From Effrenium voratum (lineage: Eukaryota; Sar; Dinophyceae; Suessiales; Symbiodiniaceae): a DNA stretch of 64,000 nt. Shown here in pieces: positions 24,464-35,583 of this stretch. The notes under the pieces were generated by a model that worked only from the letters and a program-made list of their open reading frames with translations, was not told the DNA's origin and ran no database searches. Numbering within the stretch: the stretch's first letter is position 1; each line of letters opens with the position of its first letter. Position numbers and translations under genes: made by a program. Location: positions 313,501-377,500 of the forward strand of contig CAUJNA010000857.1 in NCBI GenBank assembly GCA_963377175.1, written 5' to 3'.

Positions 24464-24552
24464 CTGTACCCCCAGTGAACATCCCAAGCCCCACTAAAAT
24501 AGACTAAAATGAGTGATGTACCATTGGTGTTGACCCACAGCCATTTGGCTAC
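24464..24552 (-). repeat. family B element acting as an 89-bp intron
   Basis: On the minus strand the intron runs GTAGCC to TACAG and holds nearly all of the B element (24446-24547). Removing it joins CT|G in frame. GT donor here, unlike the long introns. Confidence 0.65.
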
Positions 24553-24740
24553 AGCGACTCCTGGGCCTGTTCACGGACTGCACCATACTTGCTCTGGTAG
24601 GCTACCGCACGATTCACCAAGCTGCACCGCAGGATTCCCAACAACAAGGTACCTTGACAAGCCTTGACAACCGAGGTCAGCGGTTTGGCTGCCATTTGTA
24701 GGCTTACTCCTAAACCCCTGCGCAAAGGGAAGTGTGAATG
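24553..24740 (-). CDS. exon before a family B intron, unknown protein
   Basis: The frame reads MAAKPLTSVVKACQGTLLLG, then VNRAVAYQSKYGAVREQAQE. The 5' end is uncertain. Donor TCGCT|GTAGCC. Function not recognised. Confidence 0.6.
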
Positions 24741-25067
24741 ACATGAATCTTGCAAGCTTGACGAGCCCACGATTTGACTGTCGCCCAAGCTTGACACAAT
24801 GTGACTTGATTGTCTGCTTTACATACAGCTCCATTTAAACGCGACGTGTTTCTTGCGTTCCTCAGTGGGAAGTTTAAATTGCCTGAAGGCTGTGCAAGTA
24901 CGACATACTAGTTGATGAGATATTGGGGCTGATGGACGAGTAAACGGCTATAGAGAACCTGGCAAAGCTAGGTGTCCCAAACAGCGGGCGTTTCCAAACC
25001 CATATCCCATGACCGAAAACACTGCCACCTGTTTGGAGCGATTGGAGGGGTTCCCCTTTGAGAAACT

Positions 25068-25180
25068 TGCTGGTGCGCCGGGAATGAGGGAATGACCCAT
25101 ATAAACCATCCAACTGGTGGTTTTCCTTAAGTGCACCAATTCCTGGGTTCATTCCCGCATTGACTACCTATCGCACCAAG
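25068..25180. repeat. family J element
   Basis: CTTGCTGGTGCG at the left is mirrored by CGCACCAAG at the right; similar sequence at 13650-13735 (ending CGCACCAGCAA) and 13880-13960. Shared inner part AAACCATCCAACTGGTGG. Confidence 0.7.
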
Positions 25181-25202
25181 GAAACACCCGGATGAGATCT
25201 TC

Positions 25203-25303
25203 AGTGTGGGTCAAAAACAAGTGCCCAAAATGGAACCTTGGCAAATGACAAGTAGACTAAACCTGCGATCCCCTGGTGGTTTGATTTTGACCCATACCCA
25301 TGT
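25203..25303. repeat. family C element
   Basis: GTGGGTCAAAA and TTTTGACCCATACCCAT ends, with internal CTAAACCTGCGATCCCCTGG. Confidence 0.85.
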
Positions 25304-25304
25304 C

Positions 25305-25860
25305 ACAATCTGCAGTGCCCACCGCAAGTCTCTTTAAATCTCAGCCGTCGCCCATCAAGCCATCCACGAAGATGACCTGGCGTCGCCAATCGGCACCTCC
25401 AATGACGCTTTTTTGGGCTTCCAGTTGCTTTTTCGCCCCCTGGAAAAAATAAGAATATTTCCAGTAGTCATAGATTCCCTTTAAAACCAACAGGGGAAAA
25501 CAACAACTAAGCAAATGAAAGTGGGGGCCGAGTAAAGCGCACGGAGATTTGTTTGACACGGCTTGATACAGAACCAAACTCGGAGGTTGATTTCTCACGG
25601 CCGTTCTGTGACTAGGTCCTCCCGTAGAGAGGTTAGAATAAGGCTACGTCTATTTTAGTAGGGGAACCCTCCCAAAAAAATGCGAGAACGGGCACTACTG
25701 CGGGACCTGGGTGAAATCACGGCAAACAACCAACTGCTTTGGTCAAAGTAATTCAGGTGAATGGCTGTCGCGTCGAGTACGTTACCATTGACTGAGCGCT
25801 TCCACATCCGCTTTGCCAGAAGCTTCAGCACTCTAAACTTTTCGCAGCAAAAGGCTCACG
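25305..25860 (-). CDS. three-exon segment of an unknown gene with two introner introns
   Basis: Exons 25707-25860, 25529-25611 and about 25305-25439 join in phase. They read MWKRSVNGNVLDATAIHLNY and SWLFAVISP, then NQPPSLVLYQAVSNKSPCAL, then KATGSPKKRHWRCRLATPGH. The first intron (25612-25706) is a family A element with donor CCCAG|GTCCCG and acceptor CCTAG|T. The second (25440-25528) is a family E element with donor CTCG|GCCCCC and acceptor TTTCCAG|G. Each exon alone could be chance; phase agreement across both introns is the evidence. Function not recognised; the last exon is basic. Confidence 0.62.
25440..25528 (-). repeat. family E element acting as an 89-bp intron
   Basis: Minus strand: CATTTGCTTAG near the donor, then TTGGTTTTAAAGGGAATCTA, then TTTTTTCCAG as acceptor. 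The pyrimidine run plus CAG is a strong 3' splice site. Confidence 0.68.
25612..25706 (-). repeat. family A element acting as a 95-bp intron
   Basis: A shortened copy that forms the whole intron. TCAC occurs on both sides, as at 26369. Split codon AG|T. Confidence 0.7.
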
Positions 25861-26177
25861 CCACGATCCCTGACGGATCCTGACGGGTTCCAGTCCAAAG
25901 CTGCAGCAAAAGCGGACACTTCAACCAATTCGCACCAGTTTTGCAGTATGAACATGCATCGATCAATTTGGTGCTTGCGAAGCAATCAAATATGGCTATT
26001 TTGACCCGGGCTGTCAGCGTAGGTGCTTCCTGGCTGCCTTGCGAGGTGTCAGTCATTTTGTGCTAAACAAGACATGCAAGACATGCAACAGCTAGTTCCA
26101 CAGCTTGAAAGCCATATTTTGTCAAACATAGGTCCCCCCCCAATTTCAAAAAAAAAGCAGTTTCCAGCAGGCGCCTG

Positions 26178-26590
26178 GTCGCCAACGACCTCGCACTTGG
26201 CCTTCTTGTTGCCGATGCGGATCTGCGGATATGCGGTCCAAGGCCCCGTTGAACGGTTCTCTCCGCGAGTCCCATGAGCCGCTGGCTAAGGCGACCAGAA
26301 ACGAGAAACAATCACACGTTTTGGCCGCAAAAAAGGAGCTTCCAACAGCCACGAAGAGCAAAATGTGACTAGGTTCTCCCAGGAAGAGATTACAAGAAGT
26401 TGGTACCCGAATATTCTTCGGTCTTGTCTATTTTAGTAGGGGAACCCTCCCAACCAAAAAAAGGGGGTGAGAAAGGGCACCTAGCTGGGGGACCTAGGTG
26501 ACGCAAAGCAGAAGTTCAGCGAACAAGTGAGGTTGCCTAGCATGAGCTTCAGGCATTGGCCGTGCAAGGAAAAGAACTTGTGAAAACCAC
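26178..26590 (-). CDS. exons of an unknown, probably membrane or secreted protein
   Basis: The exon 26494-26560+ reads HGQCLKLMLGNLTCSLNFCF. After a family A intron the next exon starts at 26368 with HILLFVAVGSSFFAAKTCDC, then FLVALASGSWDSRREP. The joined sequence is hydrophobic and cysteine-rich with an N-L-T site. A separate frame near 26180-26240 reads IRIGNKKAKCEVVGDQ before a GC donor (CAG|GCGCCT). Function unknown. It may belong with the segment at 25305-25860. Confidence 0.55.
26369..26493 (-). repeat. family A element acting as a 125-bp intron
   Basis: Donor CACCTAG|GTCCCC, acceptor AACCTAG|TCAC. TCAC flanks both ends, a likely target duplication. The split codon AG|T restores the frame, as in the copy at 25612. 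Confidence 0.72.
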
Positions 26591-26828
26591 GCTCCGGGAG
26601 CCTGGCCAATCAAAGGTCCGATCGTAGCGACCGAGGCGGCAGCAGCACCGGGCTATGCAAGAGGATCCATGACGACGATGATAGCCTGTCTGATGGCCTC
26701 ACTCGTGAGAGCATGTCACGCAAAATGGAGTGAGGGGATGTGGTCCACGATGAGAAAGACACAGCTGGCTAGGATTCAAACCAAGAAGGGCTCGTTAAGT
26801 TTATAATTAGGACAAATGGCAACAGCGA

Positions 26829-27068
26829 TTAATTCCAGCCCAACATCCTGAGAAGATGCTCAGGCAAGCGGTCGAAACAGTCCCGTGGAAAAGCCCAAGA
26901 ACAACCATGAGAAGCCCACCTGCAATCAGCCAACATGCCGCTGGCCTGAGCATGCTTGAGCTCCATGTACTCCAGGATGTAGCTCAAAATGCTGAACCAA
27001 ACAAAGCATAAGGGACCACATGACTTGGGCCGCAAGAGACAAGGGAAAAGCCAAGCGTGCCCCTCGCG
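26829..27068 (-). CDS. terminal exon of an unknown gene
   Basis: Frame REGHAWLFPCLLRPKSCG, FSILSYILEYMELKHAQASG, then CFDRLPEHLLRMLGWN and a stop. Acceptor TTTTCTAG|C is supplied by a family E element. A GT donor (GCAG|GTGGGC) near 26937 is an alternative end. Joins in phase with 27160-27240. Confidence 0.65.
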   Translation of the reverse strand, partial: REGHAWLFPCLLRPKSCGPLCFVWFSILSYILEYMELKHAQASGMLADCRWASHGCSWAFPRDCFDRLPEHLLRMLGWN

Positions 27069-27159
27069 CTAGAAAAAAGTAAAACAATATTTCTAGTATT
27101 GATAGATTCCCTTTAAAACCAACAAGGGAAAAAAAATAAAGTCTTAAGCAAATGGAAGC
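27069..27159 (-). repeat. family E element acting as a 91-bp intron
   Basis: Donor TTCAGA|GCTTCC (GC), then CATTTGCTTAAG, the core GGGAATCTATCAATACT, and acceptor TTTTTTCTAG|C. The whole element is the intron. Confidence 0.72.
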
Positions 27160-27240
27160 TCTGAACCCGCCAACGTCCCCCTTCAAACCTGAACGTGCGG
27201 CCTCAACGTCCAGGTCCGTATCCCCTTCAGCCGTGGAAGC
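27160..27240 (-). CDS. penultimate exon of the same unknown gene
   Basis: 81 bp, phase 0 to 0, encoding ASTAEGDTDLDVEAARSGLK and GDVGGFR. Acceptor GTCAG|G. An acidic, soluble stretch. Confidence 0.65.
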
Positions 27241-27615
27241 CTGACGCGTCCAGATTTGGTGACTGCCAAGGTCTTGCGAGTGCACCGGAGAAACAACGAT
27301 TCAGCAGCGGAGTCAGCAACGTGTGAAACAAACAAAGCAGAACTTACAGGCAACAATGCAGCCAGGAACTAAGTGTTGCTCCTTAAGAAAATCTGCGCCC
27401 ACCAAAACGTGTGTTGCGCAGTTGTGCCATACTGATTCAGGACATTGTTCCCACTCCTGACATCACTTTGATGGCGACTGACAATGCCAGCTCGGCTGAT
27501 GTGCAAGTCCGCATGCATTATGGTAGAGTAGCAAAAACATATTGTCCATTCTGCGCAAATGGATTGAGACCAATCGGGCAGGCAGGCTGTACCCCAGCTA
27601 ACCTGTAACCTCACT
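27241..27615. other. flank between exons and satellite, nothing recognised
   Basis: No supported exon or repeat. The first satellite units begin at about 27618. Confidence 0.4.
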
Positions 27616-27617
27616 CA

Positions 27618-27704
27618 AAGAGTACCTGACGCGCGGGGGTACCTGACGCGCGGGGGTACCTGACGCGCGGAGGCTGGAGGCGGGGGGGGGGGAGGGGTAA
27701 GGCG

Positions 27705-27760
<56 letters not shown>

Positions 27761-27976
27761 CTTAGTTACTTAGTTCGTGAAGTTAGTTAGTTAGCTAATT
27801 GGTTAGCTAGTTAGTTAGTTAGTTAGTCAGTTAGTTAGTTAGTCAGTTAGTTAGTGACGTAGTTAGTGACGTAGTTAGTTAGCTAGCTTGTGTAACCTCA
27901 CTGAAAGAGTACCTGACGCGCGGGGGTACCTGACGCGCGGAGGCTGGAGGTGGGGGGGGGGGGGAGGAGTAAGGCG

Positions 27977-28036
<60 letters not shown>

Positions 28037-28810
28037 CTTAGTTACGTTAGTTAAATTAGTTAGTTAGTTAGTCAGTTAGTGACGTAGCTAGTGACGTAGT
28101 TAGTTAGGTAGCTTGGTAGCGCACTTGGTTGGTTAGCTGCCGCACGGGCTCGGGAAAAATATGTCACGCGCATAATCGAGTTTCACGGTACCTGACGCAC
28201 GGAAAGGGGGTACCTGACGCGCGGGAGGAGGGAGGTACTCCCGATCCGCGCGTTACTGGTTCGTACCTAACCTCAAACCTCACTCAAAGAGTACCGGACA
28301 CGCGGAGGTACCTAATGTGCGGATGCTGGGGGGGGGGGAGGCTAAGGCGGTTAGTTAGTTAGATAGTCAGTTAGTTAGTTTGTTTGTTAATTAGGTTTAC
28401 TTGTTTTTAGTTGCCCCACGGGCTGGGGAAAAAAGTACGTCGCGTGCGGGATTGAGTTTGGCGGTACCTGACGCGCGGAAAGGGTACCTGACGCGCGGCA
28501 GGAGGGAGGTACCTAACGCGCGGGATCGTGAGAGCGCCTGACGCGCGGGATCGCCGCGGACCTGACGCGCAAAGGCTGGAGAGGAGAGGGCGGTTGGTTA
28601 ATGAGTTAGTTAGTTAGTTGGCTAGCTAGCTAGTTAGCTAGGAAATTAATGAGGTAGCTGGATAAGTAATTCGAAAGTTACTAAGGTAGTGAGATAGTCA
28701 GTTAGTGAGTTAGTACCTAACCTGTAACCTCACTCAAACTCAAGAGTGCCTGACGCGCGGGGTTACCTGACACGCGAAGGCTAGAGGCGGAGGGGGGGGG
28801 GGAAGGCGGC

Positions 28811-28845
<35 letters not shown>

Positions 28846-30186
28846 CTAGCTAGCTAGTTAGTTAGTTAAATAGTTAGTGAGTTAGTTAGTTAGTTAGTTA
28901 GTTATCTAGTTTGTTAGTTGTTTGATGAGTTAGTGACGTAGTTGTTCCTTACTTGGTTGTTTAGTTGCCGCACGGGCTGGGGAAAAGTATCGCGGTACCT
29001 GACGCGCGGAAAGGGAAAAACCTGACGCGCGGGAGGAGGAAGGTACCTAACGCGCGGGATCTCGAGAGCCTGTGCCTGACGCGTGGGATTGCTGCGGATT
29101 TGACGCGCAAAGGCTGCAAAAAAGAGTTGGTGGTTAGTTAATGAGTTAGTTAGTTAGCTAGCTAGCTAGTTAGTTAGCTAATTAATGATCAAGTTAGTTA
29201 GTCAGGTAGATCGAAAGCTACTAAGTTAGTCATTTAGTGAGTTAGTACTTAACCTATAACCTCACTCGCACTCAAAGAGTACCTGACGCTCGGGGCTACT
29301 TGACGCGCGGATAGAGGCGGGGGGGGGGGGGAAGGCGGCTAGTGAGTGAGTGAGTGAGTGAGTGAGTGCGTGCGTGAGTGAGTGAGTGAGTGAGTGAGTG
29401 TGTGAGTTGGTTCGTTAGTTAGTTTCTGAGATAGTGACGTAGTCAGGAGTTTTTGAGTCAGTCAGTCAGTCAGTCAGTCAGTCAGTCAGTCAGTCAGTCA
29501 GTCAGTCAGTCAGTCAGTCAGTCAGTCAGTCAGTCAGTCAGTCCATCAAGTCCATCAAGCAGTTAGGGAAGTCAGGTGGATAATTGCTTAGTTCGTTGTT
29601 GGTTGGTTTTTTAGCTGCGACATGCGAGGATGGTACCTGACGCGCGGGGTTGGGTTAGGTAGTGCCTTGCACGCGAGATGGTACGTAGGCGCGGCTGGGG
29701 AAAAAAAACAGGGAGGTTTAGTCGCCGCGCGGGCTGCCGGGGCAGCTCTCATGTGCGGGATCTGGTTAGGCGGTACCTGACGCTCGGAGCATCTTTTAGT
29801 TAATTAGTGCGTCAGCGAGTTCATTAGTTAGGTAGCTAGGTAGTTTGGTAGTTAGCTAGTTAGCTAGTTAGTTCATTCTTATTATGGGGATAGTGCCTGA
29901 TGCGCGTGGGATCGGGTAAGGCGTATGTAGTTCGCTAGTCCGTCAGGCAGTCAGTTTGTTGGTTAGTCCACCTGTCGCGCGGGGCTACTTGACGCGCGGA
30001 GGCTGAGAAAATGGGGAAGTTTAGTTGCCGTGCGGGCTCATGCGCGGGATCGGGCTAGGCACTCCCTGACGTTCGGGAATGTCAGGCGCAGCATCGAGCG
30101 CAGGGTTGGAAGTGCCTGGCGGAGTGCTTGACGAGCGGGATCGGGTGAGGCGGCGCCTGACGCGCGAAAGTGCGGAGGTGGCGGGG

Positions 30187-30234
<48 letters not shown>

Positions 30235-33200
30235 GAATTAGTTAGTTGGTTAGTTGGTTGGTTAGTTAGTGAGTTACTTAGTTAGTTAGTTAGTCAGTTC
30301 GTCAGGTGGTTAGGTGGGCAGTTAGTTAAACTGAGTTAGTTGATTAGTTTGCCAGTTAGCTCGTTTGTCAACTAGATAGATAGTTAGTCAGGTAGTCAGT
30401 CAGACGCACGTCCCTGACTGCCGGGGGTATAGGGGTGCGGAAGCGGGGATAGTGAGCTGACGCGCGGATCGGGATGAGGGGGCCCGGGATAGCAGCGACG
30501 CGCAGAACTTGCAGCTGACGCGCGGATCGCGATAAAGGGGGGAGAGTCGCGCGGATCGGGACAGGAGGGTGTCACACAGGGAAGGGCTGACGCACGGCAA
30601 GGGCCTGACGACTGACGAGGGAGAGGATCTGACGGACTGTGTGCGGAAAGGCTGACGCGGATCGAGATGGAAGCAGACAGGGGCACCTAACGAGCGAGAG
30701 GGAGGGTACCAGCTGACGCGCGACTTGGATGACGTGCGGAAGGGTATCGCTGACGCACAGATCGGTAGGGAGTCCTGACGCGCGAGAAGGTGGGATGGTA
30801 GCTGACGTGTGGAGTGGGGCAAGAGGGGATGGTAGCTGACGCGCGGATCGGGTCAGGGGCTACCTGACGCACGGCAGGGCGAACAGTAGCTGACGACGCG
30901 CACAAGGGCTGTGACGCGTGAAAAAGGTTTGACGCGCGAGAAAGGGGCAAGGGGTACCTGACGCGCGGAAGCGGGGATAGTGTGGCTGACGTGCGGATCG
31001 GGATGCAAGGGACGGCGGGAGGGGGAAAGTAGCTGACGCACGGATCGGAAAGAGGATTGTCACGCGCGGAAAGGGGGGGCAGTAGCTGACGCGCGGATCG
31101 GGATAGGGTCTCACACACGTAAGAGGGAAAACAGCTGACACTAGATGCTGACGCGCAAGGGCCCCTGTCTCGGGAACGGGGATAGCTGACGTGCGGATCG
31201 GGGCACCTGACGCGCGGAAGGGGGGAGAGTAGCTGACGCGCGGATCGGGTCAGGGGGTACCTGACGCGCGGCAGGACAAATAGCAGCTAACGCCGCGCGG
31301 AAGGGCTGACGCGCGGATCGGGATTAGGAAGTACCTGACGCTCACGCTAGGGCGCACCTGACGCGCGGCTGCCTAACGCACGCAAGGGAGGATAGTAGCT
31401 CACGCGTGGGTGGGGAGGGGGTACCTGACGTTACGCTAGACGCGCGGAAGGAAAATAGTAGCTGACGCGCGGATGGGAGTAGGGGGGAACTGACGCACGG
31501 AAGAGGGGAGGTCAGGGGGTACCTGACGCGGCAGGGCGAATAGCAGCTGCGAAAAAGGCTGACGCGCGGACCGGGAGTGGGGAGCGCCTGAGGGTGCCTG
31601 ACGCCACGCTAGGGCGCACCCCGCGGATTGGGATGGGGGGTATACCTGACGCGCGGAAGAGGGGATAGTAGATCAGGCGGTACCTGACACGCGGCAAGGC
31701 AAATAGAGAAGCTGACGACGTGCGGAAGGGCTGACGAAGGTGGGATAGTAGCTGACGTGCGGATCGGCGCCTGACGCGTGCAAGGGGGGAGAGTAGCTGA
31801 CGCGCGGATCGGGTCCTGACGCGCGGCAGGGCGAATAGCAGCTGAGGCCGCGCGGAAGGGCTGACGCGCGGATCGGGAGTGAGGGGGGCCACGCTCACGC
31901 TGGGGCGCACCTGGCGCGCGGATACCTGATGCGCGGAAGGGAGGATAGTAGCTGACGCGCGGATGGGAGTGGGGGCGGAAGGGGTATAGTGGCTGACGCG
32001 CGGATGAGGAAGGGGGTTACCTGATGCATGGAAGGAAAATAGTAGCTGACGCGCGGATGGGTAGGGGGGGAACTGACGCGCGGAAGAGGGGAGGTCAGGG
32101 GGTACTTGACGCGCGGCAAGGCGAATAGCAGCAAAAATGCTAACGCACGGACCGGGAGTGGGGAGCGCCTGACGCATACCTGACGCGCGGAAGGGAGGAT
32201 AGTAGCTGACGCGCGGATGGGGATGGGGATACCTGACGCGCGGAAACGGGATAGTAGCTGACGTGCATGGGGATGGGTGGGGGGGTACCTGACGCGCGGA
32301 AGAGGGTATAGTAGATCGGGTCAGGCGGTACCTGACACGCGGAAGGGCGATGACGACGCACGGAAGGGCTGACGAAGGTGGGTATAGCAGCTGACGTGCG
32401 AATCGGGTCAGGGGGGACGCGCGGCAGGGCGAATAGCAGGCTAAGGCGGATAGTTGGTTAGTTAGTTAGTCAGTTAGTTCGTTAGGTAATTGGTAAGTTA
32501 GTTAGTTAGTTTGATAGTTAGTTAGTTAGTTAGATAGAAAATTAGTTTTACTTGTTTTTAGTTGCCCCACGGGCTGGGGAAAAAAGTACGTCGCGTGCGG
32601 GATTGAGTTTGGCGGTACCTGACGCGCGGAAAGGGTACCTGACGCGCGGCAGGAGGGAAGTACCTAACGCACGGGATCGTGAGAGCAGGCGCCTGACGTG
32701 CGGGATCGCCGCGGACCTGACGCGCAAAGGCTGGAGAGGAGAGGGGGGTTGGTTAATGAGTTGGTTTGTTAGCTAGCTAGCTAGTTAGTTAGCTAATTAA
32801 TGAGTTACCTGGATAAGTAGTTCGAAAGTTACTAAGGTAGTGAGATAGTCAGTTAGTGAGTTAGTACCTAACCTGTAACCTCACTCAAACTCAAGAGTAC
32901 CTGATGCGCGGGGGTACCTGACGCGCGAAGGCTAGAGGCGGAGGGGGGGAGGGGGGAGAAGGCGGCTAGTTAGTTAGTTAGTTAGTTCGTTAGGTAGTTA
33001 GTTAGTTAGCTAGCTAGCTAGCTAGCTAGTTAGTTAAATAGTTAGCTAGTTAGTTAGTTAGGTAGTTGGTTAGCTAGTTAGTTAGTTAGTTAGTTAGATA
33101 TTTAGTTAGTTAGTTAGTTATTTGATGAGTTAGTGACGTAGTTGTTCCTTACTTGGTTGGTTAGTTGCCGCACGGGCTGGGGAAAAGTATCGCGGTACCT

Positions 33201-34190
33201 GACGCGCGGAAAGGGGGCACCTGACGCGCGGGAGGAGGGAGGTACCTAACGCGCGGGATCTCGAGAGCAGGTGCCTGACGCGTGGGATCGCTGCGAATTT
33301 GACGCGCAAGGCTGCAAAAAAGAGTTGGTGGTTAGTTAATGAGTTAGTTAGTTAGCTAGCTAGCTAGTTAGTTAGCTAATTAATGATCAAGTTAGTTAGT
33401 CAGGTAGATCGAAAGCTACTAAGTTAGTCATTTAGTGAGTTAGTACTTAACCTATAACCTCACTCGCACTCAAAGAGTACCTGACGCTCGGGGCTACTTG
33501 ACGCGCGGATAGAGGCGGGGGGGGGGGGAGGCGGCTACTTAGTGAGTGAGTGAGTGAGTGAGTGAGTGAGAGTGAGTGAGTGAGTGAATGAGTGAGTGAG
33601 TTAGTGAGAGAGCTAGTTAGTTAGTTAGTTAGTCAGTTAGTTAGTTAGTTAGTTTGTTTGTTAGTTAGAAAATTAGTTTTACTTGTTTTTAGTTGCCCCA
33701 CGGGCTGGGGAAAAAAGTACGTCGCGTGCGGGATTGAGTTTGGCGGTACCTGACGCGCGGAAAGGGTACCTGACGCGCGGCAGGAGGGAAGTACCTAACG
33801 CACGGGATTGTGAGAGCAGGCGCCTGACGCGCGGGATCGCCGCGGACCTGACGCGCAAAGGCGGAGAGGGGGGTTGGTTAATGAGTTGGTTAGTTAGCTA
33901 GCTAGCTAGTTAGTTAGCTAATTAATGAGTTACCTGCATAAGACGTTCGAAAGTTACTAAGGTAGTGAGATAGTCAGTTAGTGAGTTAGTACCTAACCTG
34001 TAACCTCACTCAAACTCAAGAGTACCTGACGCGCGGGGGTACCTGACGCGCGAAGGCTAGAGGCGGAGGGGGAGGGGGGGAGAAGGCGGCTAGTTAGTTA
34101 GTTAGTTAGGTAGTTAGTTAGTTAGCTAGCTAGCTAGTTAGTTAGTTAGTTAAATAGTTAGTTAGTTAGTTAGTTAGTTCGTTGGTTAGC

Positions 34191-34217
<27 letters not shown>
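27618..34217. repeat. CTGACGCGCGG satellite with (GTTA)n arrays, left block
   Basis: Hundreds of copies of CTGACGCGCGG, often as GGTACCTGACGCGCGG, alternate with long (GTTA)n/(AGTT)n tracts, (GAGT)n near 29340 and 33545 and a pure (CAGT)n run at 29457-29542. Higher-order units exist: 28390-29440, 32545-33600 and 33676-34217 share the same order of modules, and the latter two are offset by 1131 bp. Frames through it are Arg/Ser/Pro-rich artefacts. Confidence 0.97.
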
Positions 34218-34225
<8 letters not shown>

Positions 34226-34358
34226 ATGCCATCGCGGCACGGGCGGCGGGTACAGCCACCTTCCCCTTGGGCCGGGCGCCTTTGCGGGTGCAGCCCTTGT
34301 TCTTCGGCCCCTCGGATGGCTTGGCGGGGGCGGTGCGGGCAGGGCAAGCGCCGCCAAC
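34218..34358 (-). CDS. terminal exon whose stop lies in the satellite
   Basis: Acceptor CTGCAG|G. Reads VGGACPARTAPAKPSEG then KGARPKGKVAVPAARAAMA, then SN and a TAA stop formed by the TAAC array. Composition is that of a basic C-terminal tail. Confidence 0.6.
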
Positions 34359-35580
34359 CTGCAGATTTGCTGGCGGCCTGAGCAGGCAGGGCCGTTGACT
34401 CATGCGGCTATATCCATGCATGCGTGCATACTTGCAACCAATCATTCATGCATGCATGCATGAAACCATGTGCCCGCTTGTTTCGGCACGTCATACAAAC
34501 GCTTTCTCAGGAGGAATGTCCTCTCCTGCAACCACGCATGCATGTCATGAACGTGTGTCGAACATGTGGGCTTGCTGCAAATGCGTGATTGCATGCAATT
34601 GCTGCAAATTCGTGATTGCATGCAATTGCTGCAAATGCGTGATTGCATGCATGCGGCATGATCATATGTCAGCAACGCTTGTCCTGCCTGGCTTGGGATT
34701 AATTGGGCTAGTGCTTGAAGATGGGGAACGCTTCCGCGGGCACGTTTTTTGGGCCCACCTAGTTTCAGATGCCATGAGGGCACACATGCATGAATGGCCA
34801 TGCTGTGAATCTCCCACAAGTTGCAAACAGCTGACATGTGTGATGCGCACATGGGAGCTGAGTCTCACACTGCCAGGCTCCATGCCAGAGGATGCTCCTT
34901 ACTCACAACATGTCCACATGAAGCAAGCAAGCTGCAATCAGCACACACGCACACACACGCGTTCAAGGCTGCGGCAGGCCGCACGCGGCGCGCAACCACC
35001 CTGCGAAGGGTCTGCCGAACCTCCATGATCTCCACCTGCGAAAGCCGCAAAACATGTGGCGAAGATTTTTGGGTTTTGCCCCACGCAGCAGCTGAGTGGT
35101 CATGTCCAACACTGGCAGGTACGGGGCAGCTCATCATGTGGGCTGTGGACGCTTTGCTGACAGGCCTGGGTGCGCGGGAGTGTGTGTATTTCTTTGTTGT
35201 CAGTTTGCATGAGTCCCTCAAATTCAACACCATGCATGCATGCATGTGCTTCAAACTCACTCATGACGCACGCAGGATCACATGCATGTGCAGGCATGGT
35301 CAGGTGTTTAATGGTCTTGGTTTGAAGGAAAGTCTCAAACTTACAAGTGCTGAATGTTTGCAATATCAAACATGCATGGTCTTGTTTTACATGAAGGTCT
35401 CACGCACACACATCTTCGGAAGCGCCATGGTCTTCATGGCCCGCGGAAGCCTTGTGACCACGCTGGTTGACTGCTCTGTCCCCAAGGCCTGGCAGATTGC
35501 ATGTGTTCACTGTGTTTTGACGAACTTGCATTGCAGGTGCTCATCGCAGTGGCCAGGCTCTCATCAAAGTTGCAGTTAGC
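34218..35580 (-). CDS. compact multi-exon gene fragment enclosed by satellite
   Basis: On the minus strand coding-like exons follow each other with very short introns: about 35530-35575 (NFDESLATAMSTCN, donor AAT|GCAAGT), 35412-35488 (ALGTEQSTSVVTRLPRAM, KTMALPK), about 35130-35175 (PVSKASTAHMMSCP), 34959-35035 (VEIMEVRQTLRRVVARRV), 34709-34758 (VGPKNVPAEAFPIFKH), about 34490-34525, and 34218-34358. The first pair joins in phase over a 41-bp intron; the others are placed by AG|G acceptors only. The last exon is basic and lysine/alanine/proline-rich (KNKGCTRKGARPKGKVAVPA). Function not recognised. Introns are rich in TGCATGCATG. Confidence 0.55.
35412..35488 (-). CDS. best-supported exon of the island
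   Basis: Acceptor GCCAG|GCC, 77 bp, reads ALGTEQSTSVVTRLPRAMK. Donor AAGAT|GTGTGT. Joins in phase with the upstream exon through a GCAAGT...GCCAG intron of 41 bp. Confidence 0.62.
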
Positions 35581-35583
35581 CAC

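Noticed and set aside
29457..29542. Regular short repeats suggesting a CRISPR array
   Set aside because: A pure 4-bp CAGT run without unique spacers, in a eukaryotic setting.
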